Positions 7,210-13,183 of a stretch of DNA of 13,183 nt are shown in pieces. Source of the stretch: Lachnospiraceae bacterium (GTDB taxonomy: Bacteria > Bacillota > Clostridia > Lachnospirales > Lachnospiraceae); NCBI GenBank assembly GCA_024684155.1, contig JAIKXK010000162.1, positions 1-13,183 on the forward strand. The letters run 5' to 3'. The notes beneath the pieces were generated by a model. That model did not search any database. It saw nothing but the letters and a program-made list of their open reading frames with translations, and was not told the origin of the DNA. Position 1 is the first letter of the stretch, and every line of letters begins with the position of its first letter. Made by a program: the position numbers and the translations under genes.

Positions 7210-9906
7210 TTATTCTTCCACTGATAAATCAGAATCTTCACTTTCTTCTGTAGAAGAATCTTCAGAGGAGGTATCACTACTTTCGGAATCATCACTAGAT
7301 TCTTCAGAAGTCTCAGTATCTTCCTCTTCCGTTTCGGTTTCACTATCTTCCTTTTCTTCCTTAGCCTTTTCTTCCTCTTCTTTTTCTGCAGCCTCAGCAG
7401 CTTCTTTGCTATGAGTTGTACAGATTTGTGATAAGAACTCATCTGTGAGCAAATAAGGAGTATCAGCGGTACCTTGACTACCGCCTACAATGTAAACCCC
7501 GGTAGAGGTATTGGTACAGTATTCATTGGCAATCATGCCTGAATCATTACAAATTGTAGCGGATACATGATGGTCACAGGTTTCTGTAGGTTGTGTTCCT
7601 TCGGCGAAGTATTCAGTGTATACCATAGAACCTCTAGGGTCACAGTTACATACACCATCTACTGGTAAAAGTCCAGATTTTGAACAAACAGCAACCTGAA
7701 CAATGCCACTTGGTTTTGTAAAGTCTTTGTATTCTAAGTTTTCGTGAATTCGAGACATTACCTCGCGCCAAATATTCTTAGAGTAAACAGTACTTGACTG
7801 AGGGGAGTTATCATCGTAGCCACCCCAAATGGAAGCGGTGTAATATGGGGTATAACCACAGAAGACAGTGTCTCGATCCTTTGTAGTAGTACCTGATTTA
7901 CCAGCAACTGCCATATTTGAAATGTTGGCTCTCGTACCGGTTCCACTTGTCATTACATCTTCCATGGCATTTGTTAAAAGCCATGCTGTAGTATCTTTTA
8001 ATACTTCGGTAGAAGTATTTGTGGTGTTATCTAATAAGACATCTCCATTGTAGTCTAAAACCTGAGTATAGAAGACAGGCTTATTATAATCACCGCTGTT
8101 TGCAATGGTTGCGTAAGCAGCAGTTAATTCAAGGTTTGTGACACCATTTGTAATTCCGCCTAAGGCAAGAGCCTGGTTGTTATCACCAGTGTCTAAGGTG
8201 CTTATTCCAAATTTTTCAACGTAATCATAACCAAGAGATGTTCCAATTTGAGTCAGGGTCTTAACGGTTACTACGTTAATGGAGTTTGTAATAGCTGTTC
8301 GAATATTGGTGAAACCACGATAATTGTTATCGTAGTTTGAAAGTGAAGTTCCATTGGCATAAGTCATTGGGGCATCATCCTGAACAGAAGCTAAAGTTAA
8401 ACCTCCGGCATCAAGAGCAGGTGCATAGGCAGCTAATACCTTAAAGGTTGAACCGGGCTGACGAGTAATACCAGTAGCACGGTTTAGTGTTTTGCTTCCT
8501 GCTTTATCACCACGACCACCAACAAGGGCTACGACATAACCGGTTGATTGATCCATAACAGTCATTGCAGCCTGAGGCTGTAATGTAAAGATAACGGATT
8601 CGCCAGATTCAGAAATGGTATCTCCCTCTTCCATAAGTTCAGCCTTGTAAGCGTCTATAGCGGCCTGGGCTTCTTCTTCAGAATTAAAGTTGATGGAGTA
8701 GCTCGAATCCTTTGACTGATAGTAGGATAACATGGTTTGTTCACTATAGTTTTCATAAGTACCGTCAGCCTTTGTAATTGTTAGACGGTAGGTAAAGGAA
8801 ACCTTTGCATCAGTGGCATAGTTATCAGTATTATTGATTTCTTCCTCCACAATACTTTGAATGTCTGAATCCTGTGTAGAGTAAATGGTTAATCCGCCGG
8901 AATATAGCTTTTGATAGGCTTCGGTTTCGGTATAACCTTTTTGTTCCATTAAATCATCAATGACCTGGTCCGTTAAGGCATCTACAAAGTAGGAAGTAGA
9001 AGAAGTATCGATTTCATTGTTAATAATTTGAATTCGGTCATATACATCATCTTCTAGGGCTTCGTTGTACTCGGCTTCCGTAATATAACCCTGGTCTAGC
9101 ATATTCTGTAGAACCTTCTTGCGACGTTTTGCATTTTCGTCTGGGTTTGTAATTGGATTATACTTTGATGGGTTTTGTGTAATACCTGCAATAACGGCTG
9201 CTTCGGAAAGAGTTAATTCACTAACATCCTTATTGAAGTAACGCTCGGAAGCTGCCTGAACACCTAAGGTATTTTGTCCCAGGTTAATGGTGTTTAAGTA
9301 GTTTTCGAGGATTTCATCCTTAGAGGTAACTTTTTCTAACTGAATAGCTAAGTACTGCTCTTGAATTTTACGATCTATTCTTTCTTTTAAAGTAGTTTCG
9401 CTTGTCCAGGTAGTAAAGTAGTTATTCTTTAATAACTGCTGAGTAATAGTGGATGCACCCTGAGAGGCTTGTGATCCGCTGAAAATATTTACAATATCAA
9501 CGGCCACTGCACGAATGATACCCTGAATATCGATACCGTTGTGGTCATAGAATCTGGAATCTTCAATGGCAACAAAGGCATGTTGTAAGTCTTCTGGAAT
9601 TTGTTCCAAAGAAACATATTCACGGTTTGCTCCAGAGGATGCCAGGTTTTCGATTTCATTTCCATCATTGTCATAAATGGTGGTGGAAAATCCTTCTGGG
9701 GATATATCAATGGTTGAAACGTCAGGCAGTTTGTTGATAAGGCTTGTTACATAGAAGGCCGCGGCCCCAAGACCAACAACTGCTATAATTGCAATGCATA
9801 TTAATAATGTCTTTACAAAGGATATTCCGATTTTTTTTCGAGCTTTGGCTTTCTTATTAGATAAGGAAGCTTTATTTTTTTTCAAATTTTTTTTGCCGTA
9901 ATTCAT
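7210..9906 (-). CDS. Class A penicillin-binding protein (PBP1A-type glycosyltransferase/transpeptidase)
   Basis: A bifunctional cell-wall synthase of 898 residues that polymerises lipid II and cross-links stem peptides outside the membrane. It has a Lys-rich cytoplasmic N-terminus (1-27), one membrane anchor (about 30-55), and a GT51 glycosyltransferase domain with VAIEDSRFYDHNG (112-124, catalytic Glu115), GASTITQQLLKN (150-161) and KIQEQYLAIQLE (180-191, Glu183). The transpeptidase domain has STFK (486-489, nucleophile Ser486), SIN (542-544) and KSGTT (670-674). Eight cysteines follow at 683, 741, 753, 755, 777, 786, 797 and 829. Residues 834-898 are a Glu/Ser/Asp/Thr-rich tail with no aromatic residue. 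AAGGAG lies 5-6 bases before the ATG (9904-9906). It is monocistronic: divergent from yigZ and ended by the shared terminator at 7161-7195. All catalytic motifs look intact. Confidence 0.96.
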   Translation of the reverse strand: MNYGKKNLKKNKASLSNKKAKARKKIGISFVKTLLICIAIIAVVGLGAAAFYVTSLINKLPDVSTIDISPEGFSTTIYDNDGNEIENLASSGANREYVSLEQIPEDLQHAFVAIEDSRFYDHNGIDIQGIIRAVAVDIVNIFSGSQASQGASTITQQLLKNNYFTTWTSETTLKERIDRKIQEQYLAIQLEKVTSKDEILENYLNTINLGQNTLGVQAASERYFNKDVSELTLSEAAVIAGITQNPSKYNPITNPDENAKRRKKVLQNMLDQGYITEAEYNEALEDDVYDRIQIINNEIDTSSTSYFVDALTDQVIDDLMEQKGYTETEAYQKLYSGGLTIYSTQDSDIQSIVEEEINNTDNYATDAKVSFTYRLTITKADGTYENYSEQTMLSYYQSKDSSYSINFNSEEEAQAAIDAYKAELMEEGDTISESGESVIFTLQPQAAMTVMDQSTGYVVALVGGRGDKAGSKTLNRATGITRQPGSTFKVLAAYAPALDAGGLTLASVQDDAPMTYANGTSLSNYDNNYRGFTNIRTAITNSINVVTVKTLTQIGTSLGYDYVEKFGISTLDTGDNNQALALGGITNGVTNLELTAAYATIANSGDYNKPVFYTQVLDYNGDVLLDNTTNTSTEVLKDTTAWLLTNAMEDVMTSGTGTRANISNMAVAGKSGTTTKDRDTVFCGYTPYYTASIWGGYDDNSPQSSTVYSKNIWREVMSRIHENLEYKDFTKPSGIVQVAVCSKSGLLPVDGVCNCDPRGSMVYTEYFAEGTQPTETCDHHVSATICNDSGMIANEYCTNTSTGVYIVGGSQGTADTPYLLTDEFLSQICTTHSKEAAEAAEKEEEEKAKEEKEDSETETEEEDTETSEESSDDSESSDTSSEDSSTEESEDSDLSVEE

Positions 9907-9935
9907 AAAATCTCCTTTTACACATAGATATAAAG

Positions 9936-9964
9936 ATTATAGCAGAAAGTAAAAGGATTATAAA
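9936..9964 (-). promoter_or_regulatory. Candidate promoter for the class A PBP gene
   Basis: On the - strand a perfect TATAAT occupies 9936-9941, with TTTATA (4 of 6 matches to the -35 consensus) at 9959-9964, giving a 17-bp spacer. Transcription would start near 9929 and leave a leader of about 22 bases that includes the AAGGAG ribosome binding site. The -35 is mediocre and the region is AT-rich, so a chance match is possible. Confidence 0.4.
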
Positions 9965-10005
9965 GGTAATCTCCAATGTGGAATTTTTTGCGGGGATTCT
10001 ATATA

Positions 10006-10656
10006 ATGACCTGTATGGAATATGAAATTTTAAAAAATGGTGAAGGAAAATTTACAGAGAAAAAGTCTGTGTTTATAGCTGCTGTGGCCACCGCTAGAAG
10101 TGAAGAGGAAGCCCTTTCTTTTATTGGGGCAAAAAAGAAAGAACACTATGATGCCAGACATAACTGCTTTGCTTATGTAATTGGGGACAATGATGAAATT
10201 ATTCGCTCTTCTGATGATGGAGAACCAAGTGGAACTGCTGGCCGCCCCATGTTAGATGTTATTACGGGTCATCATTTACATAATGTAGTTGTGGTGGTTA
10301 CCAGGTATTTTGGCGGTGTACTTTTAGGAACCGGTGGGTTGGTTCGAGCATATACAAAAGCTACAGAGGCTGGTATAGAAGATAGTGTACTTTTAGAACG
10401 ATGTAAGGGAAAACCTTTAAGTATAGGAATGGATTATACTTTGCTTGGGAAGATTCAGTACATCTTAAAAGAGAATGAGATATTTGTGGAAGATACAATC
10501 TATGATGCGAATGTAACCATAAAGGCTTATGTGGAGACAGAACTAGTAGACTCGCTGAATAAAGAACTGATAAATCAAAGTGGTGGAAAAGTATCCCTTG
10601 AATGGGGAGATGAGTGTAATTATGGCATTTCAGAAGGGAAACTGCTTTTGTTTTAA
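10006..10656 (+). CDS. yigZ: YigZ/IMPACT-family protein
   Basis: A YigZ/YvyE-type protein of about 216 residues. The N-terminal UPF0029/IMPACT domain shows EKKSVFIA (18-25), DARHNCFAYVIG (49-60), SSDDGEPSGTAGRPMLDV (68-85) and VVTRYFGGVLLGTGGLVRAYTKA (97-119). The C-terminal DUF1949-like ferredoxin-fold part runs from about 125 to the end. The eukaryotic relative IMPACT inhibits Gcn2. Bacterial function is unsettled; a link to translation or RNA has been proposed, and no catalytic site is obvious. The start is uncertain: ATG 9976, 10006 and 10015 are in frame. 10006 has GGGGA 9 bases upstream, 10015 gives the most family-like N-terminus (MEYEILKNGEGKF), and 9976 would add an atypical hydrophobic leader behind AAAGG. 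The stop overlaps the stop of the convergent tetR gene by 4 bp. Confidence 0.93.
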   Translation: MTCMEYEILKNGEGKFTEKKSVFIAAVATARSEEEALSFIGAKKKEHYDARHNCFAYVIGDNDEIIRSSDDGEPSGTAGRPMLDVITGHHLHNVVVVVTRYFGGVLLGTGGLVRAYTKATEAGIEDSVLLERCKGKPLSIGMDYTLLGKIQYILKENEIFVEDTIYDANVTIKAYVETELVDSLNKELINQSGGKVSLEWGDECNYGISEGKLLLF

Positions 10657-11177
10657 TTATTGCAATTATAGTGAATTAAAAGCTTTGACATATAAGCTTC
10701 TAATTCCTCAGGTGTGGCAGTACATCCTTCTTCACAAAAGCTTCTTGTAATTCCAGTCAGTCCTCCAGCCAAAACATTATTCATATAGAGGCATGATTGA
10801 TTACAGGAAGTGATAAAAGTTTCGTAAATGCTATGGTAGAGCAGATGGAAAATATCATTATCCAATAAAAGTTTAAAATAATCTTTATTGTTTACGATAA
10901 AATGAGCAAATCCTCGACAGAATTCCTCAAAGGGAATGGAACAGTCGGGGGTTTTGTTTACTTGTTTGGTATCATAATAGAAGTTTTGTATGGAAAAAAT
11001 CACTACATTTTCTTTTGAACTAAAGAGACTGTAGAAGGTCTGACGTGAGATACCAGCTTCTTTGCATAATAAACTGATGCTCACATCAGAAAAAGCCATT
11101 TCATTTAATAGTGAAGACATAGCTTTGGCAATTTGAATTTGTGATGATATAGCTGTTTTATTTTTTCCGTTATACAT
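10653..11177 (-). CDS. TetR/AcrR-type transcriptional regulator
   Basis: A 174-residue protein with an N-terminal TetR helix-turn-helix: SDVSISLLCKEAGISRQTFYSLFSSKENVV (residues 30-59), including the typical AGISRQTFY..F recognition helix. The C-terminal ligand or dimer domain (about 65-174) is helical, contains six cysteines (87, 125, 129, 148, 152, 171) and matches no ligand class I can name. The ATG lies 4 bp after the EAL-gene stop, with GAAGGA in the end of that gene serving as ribosome binding site at about 10 bases, so the pair is almost certainly one transcript. As TetR proteins often repress their own transcript, it may control the EAL gene, but I saw no palindromic operator. Its stop shares TTAA (10653-10656) with the yigZ stop, and no terminator is visible. 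Confidence 0.87.
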   Translation of the reverse strand: MYNGKNKTAISSQIQIAKAMSSLLNEMAFSDVSISLLCKEAGISRQTFYSLFSSKENVVIFSIQNFYYDTKQVNKTPDCSIPFEEFCRGFAHFIVNNKDYFKLLLDNDIFHLLYHSIYETFITSCNQSCLYMNNVLAGGLTGITRSFCEEGCTATPEELEAYMSKLLIHYNCNN

Positions 11178-11181
11178 ATCC

Positions 11182-13092
11182 TTATTTTCCTTCGAAATAA
11201 TCCTTTAATTTCTCAATTGGAACGGGTTTGGCATATTTATATCCCTGAATATAATCGAAACCATGTTTAATACAGAAGTTCTTTTGGTCATCTGTTTCTA
11301 CACCTTCTACTAAAGGAGAAATATTACTTCCCTTTAACATGTGAATAATGGATAATACCACATCTTCTGTATTGGAATCTGTCATTGCTTTATATAGGAT
11401 GCTTTTGTCAAATTTAACCGTATGGAAATCTCCAGAGGTTAATCGTTCAAAGTTAGAATATCCGGTACCAAAATCATCTAGATAAAAATGAATCCCTTCA
11501 TCACTTAAGGTTTGCATATTATCTGCAACGGAATCATAGTTTTCATAGACAGAGCTTTCTGTAACTTCCAGTCTGATTTTGTGTGGATCAATTTCATTAT
11601 CCTCAATAATTTGCATCAAATCATCGGTCATGGATTTAACAGATAATTCCATAGGAGAACAATTCACTGTAATACAGTCAAAGTTGTATTCTCCCATTTT
11701 TTTTATCTCCTTACATACCTTATTTAAGATGATACAGGTGAGTGGATGAATACAATGACTTTCTTCTGCAATGGGAATAAAGGTTCCAGGATAAAGAATG
11801 TTACCATCAATTTCTAATCGCATAAGAGCTTCGGCGCTTAAAAACTTTTCTTTTTTTACAGAAAAGATTGGCTGTGCATAGGCAAGTACTCTAGGATCAT
11901 TATAGTCTTTTCTGTCCCTAATATCTTCTAGAGCAAGGTGTACTCTGTAGTATTCCATAAACTCTGTCATTTCAGAGTTACCTGCAAATAGAAGTTCGTT
12001 TTTTGCATCATCGGACATTTTATTTTGCAGGAAAGAATAGTAGTGCTGTAAAATATCCAAGTTTCGCAAGAAGGGATGATGACTAATACAAACAGCTTTA
12101 AAATAGGCTGGTAAATAATCATATCCACTAGGATGGCTAATGATATCAATGACAGCATCGAAATATTCTCTTGCAGTAATGTTTTCATTTAAATAAGTAA
12201 ATGCAGCATAGGTACTTGTGGAAATGCGATAAGCATAGCTCCTGGAACAAATACGTTCTGTGCGGCCTGCAATATCAGATATTAAATTGTGGATGGTAGA
12301 TTCCTGAAGAACAAAATTTGTTTTTTCTAACTGTGGAATAGAAATAAATACAACTACAAATTTTTTGTTCTTCTTAATAGAAGCGGAAATTTTCGTATTT
12401 AAAGGGTCACCATTTTGAGTTCCTGTTTCCTCATCATAAGGATTGCTATGGAATAAAAGATAACAAGCCATAAAGGGAATGGTATAGGTTAGACTAATAA
12501 AAATTGAGGTGGAAAGGAATAACTGCAGAACCAGGGTTCCAAAAAGGAAGACAGAAAAAATCTGCATACTTAAAAGGATTACCTTAGGTAGTTTGTTTCT
12601 GTTTAAAAAAGTAAGTAATTGAACGATGAAACAAGCAGCAATACCAAAGCAGGAACAAAACATAATAAAACGTTGCAATAAAACGGCATCATTAATAAAT
12701 GGATTGTGAAAACCGTGGATAATGGCAAAGTAAATAAAACCAATTAAACCATATAATCCGGCAAAGATTAGAGCGCTTATTAAGGAAGGACGTCGAAATT
12801 TTGATCCATGAGCCAGGTAATATAAATAGGTAAGAATCAAGTTGACGATGGTAATATAGCAAACTCCATAAATAATAAATGCTAAAAAAATTAAAGTATG
12901 ACTGTGAGGACGATTGAAACTGACATTATAGCCAATATATAAAAGGACAATGCTTCCAATCATTCCCACTATAATGCCGATAAAATTGATAAAATACCCA
13001 AGAGTTTTTCTAGGGTTTGAATATAGCATAAAAAATAAAACCAAACATCCTAATGTGATGCTGGATATTTCTCCATAAACATTAATAACCAT
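11182..13092 (-). CDS. Membrane-anchored c-di-GMP phosphodiesterase (7TM, degenerate GGDEF, EAL)
   Basis: A 636-residue protein with about seven hydrophobic segments in residues 10-215 and a degenerate GGDEF-like domain at about 240-345, where YRISTSTYAAF (288-298) replaces the YRxGGDEF loop. A full EAL domain follows (about 400-632). The EAL residues look complete: SAEALMR (419-425, Glu421), VNCS (476-479, Asn477), RLEVTES (507-513, Glu509), LDDFGTGYS (538-546, Asp539-Asp540), VKFDKS (559-564, Lys560), VEGVET (595-600, Glu596) and QGY (616-618). It should hydrolyse c-di-GMP to pGpG at the inner face of the membrane, with the GGDEF relic possibly sensing GTP. The N-terminus MVINVYGEISS suits this 7TM family, so ATG 13092 is plausible. 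However, no ribosome binding site is seen, and everything upstream is an inverted copy of the gene's own interior. Confidence 0.9.
   Translation of the reverse strand: MVINVYGEISSITLGCLVLFFMLYSNPRKTLGYFINFIGIIVGMIGSIVLLYIGYNVSFNRPHSHTLIFLAFIIYGVCYITIVNLILTYLYYLAHGSKFRRPSLISALIFAGLYGLIGFIYFAIIHGFHNPFINDAVLLQRFIMFCSCFGIAACFIVQLLTFLNRNKLPKVILLSMQIFSVFLFGTLVLQLFLSTSIFISLTYTIPFMACYLLFHSNPYDEETGTQNGDPLNTKISASIKKNKKFVVVFISIPQLEKTNFVLQESTIHNLISDIAGRTERICSRSYAYRISTSTYAAFTYLNENITAREYFDAVIDIISHPSGYDYLPAYFKAVCISHHPFLRNLDILQHYYSFLQNKMSDDAKNELLFAGNSEMTEFMEYYRVHLALEDIRDRKDYNDPRVLAYAQPIFSVKKEKFLSAEALMRLEIDGNILYPGTFIPIAEESHCIHPLTCIILNKVCKEIKKMGEYNFDCITVNCSPMELSVKSMTDDLMQIIEDNEIDPHKIRLEVTESSVYENYDSVADNMQTLSDEGIHFYLDDFGTGYSNFERLTSGDFHTVKFDKSILYKAMTDSNTEDVVLSIIHMLKGSNISPLVEGVETDDQKNFCIKHGFDYIQGYKYAKPVPIEKLKDYFEGK
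12807..12900 (+). repeat. Left arm of a 94-bp inverted repeat (inside the EAL gene)
   Basis: This stretch, which encodes residues 65-95 and the first base of codon 96 of the EAL protein on the - strand (HTLIFLAFIIYG through YLYYLAH), is the reverse complement of 13090-13183. Over 94 positions there is a single mismatch: A at 12889 against the complement of C at 13101. Similarity ends sharply at 12900; the next four bases of the two arms (ACTG and GTTA) differ. Confidence 0.97.
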
Positions 13093-13183
13093 ACTTTAAT
13101 CTTTTTAGCATTTATTATTTATGGAGTTTGCTATATTACCATCGTCAACTTGATTCTTACCTATTTATATTACCTGGCTCATG
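13090..13183 (-). repeat. Right arm of the inverted repeat, cut by the window end
   Basis: This is a reverse-complement copy of 12807-12900 beginning at the EAL start codon (13090-13092) and running to the last base of the window, so its true length is unknown. Read on the + strand from 13090 it encodes the same peptide as the gene interior (HTLIFLAFIIYG through YYLAHG). The one difference is synonymous (ATC here, ATT in the gene, both Ile). The arms enclose 189 bp (12901-13089). It occupies all of the sequence upstream of the EAL gene, so there is no independent promoter region in the window. Confidence 0.97.

Noticed and set aside
7193..7414. Open + strand frame encoding a Ser-rich peptide opposite the PBP tail
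   Set aside because: It is the complement of the low-complexity Glu/Ser/Asp codons of the PBP acidic tail. It has no family resemblance and no convincing start.
10002..10007. Perfect TATAAT overlapping the yigZ ATG at 10006, suggesting a leaderless transcript from 10015
   Set aside because: The sequence at the -35 position (TGGAAT, 9979-9984) is poor and there is no extended -10. In AT-rich DNA this hexamer occurs by chance.
10680..10699. AAGCTT...AAGCTT hairpin inside the tetR 3' end as a terminator for yigZ
   Set aside because: The stem is six AT-rich pairs and is not followed by a T-run, so it does not qualify as an intrinsic terminator.
13107..13148. TTGACG with a CATAAA-like -10 on the - strand as a promoter for the EAL gene
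   Set aside because: Spacing is 19 bp and the -10 is poor. The whole region is an inverted copy of EAL coding sequence and may be an assembly artefact, so it is not evidence of a promoter.

Overview
The window looks like a chromosomal segment from an AT-rich anaerobic Firmicute, most likely a member of the Clostridia close to Lachnospiraceae. This rests on protein character (type III glutamine synthetase, the murB-rapZ-whiA-Crh/HPr gene order, a class A PBP with a Cys-containing C-terminal module and an acidic tail, a 7TM-type EAL protein) and on low GC. It is an inference from recognised families; no search was run.

Region 1 (1-3971, + strand) is a tightly packed run: the 3' end of an M18 aminopeptidase, murB (peptidoglycan precursor synthesis), rapZ/yvcJ (P-loop nucleotide-binding protein), whiA (division-linked DNA-binding protein), a Crh-like HPr protein, and a diacylglycerol/lipid kinase. 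Gaps are -1 to about 20 bp and no internal terminator is visible, so it reads as one operon. It resembles the Bacillus yvcJ-yvcK-yvcL-crh locus but has no yvcK/glmR between rapZ and whiA. Two proteins have altered signature residues: RapZ has His where the Walker A Ser/Thr belongs, and the HPr protein has Glu in place of the phosphorylatable His15.

Region 2 (3964-7194, + strand) holds fba (class II fructose-bisphosphate aldolase), with its own near-consensus promoter and a strong terminator, followed by glnN (type III glutamine synthetase), which ends in a 14-bp perfect hairpin that can also serve the convergent PBP gene.

Region 3 (7210-10656) holds a - strand bifunctional class A penicillin-binding protein and, divergent from it, a + strand YigZ/IMPACT-family protein. 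Region 4 (10653-13092, - strand) is a two-gene unit: a membrane-anchored c-di-GMP phosphodiesterase (7TM, degenerate GGDEF, intact EAL), then a TetR-type regulator 4 bp downstream. The regulator's stop overlaps the yigZ stop in a 4-bp TTAA.

The most unusual structure is at the right end. The last 94 bases (13090-13183) are an inverted copy, with one mismatch, of 12807-12900, which lies inside the EAL gene. The repeat starts at the EAL start codon and runs to the last base of the window. It is either a fold-back/chimeric assembly end or a real inverted duplication flanking a 189-bp segment. Until this is settled, nothing upstream of the EAL start should be trusted.
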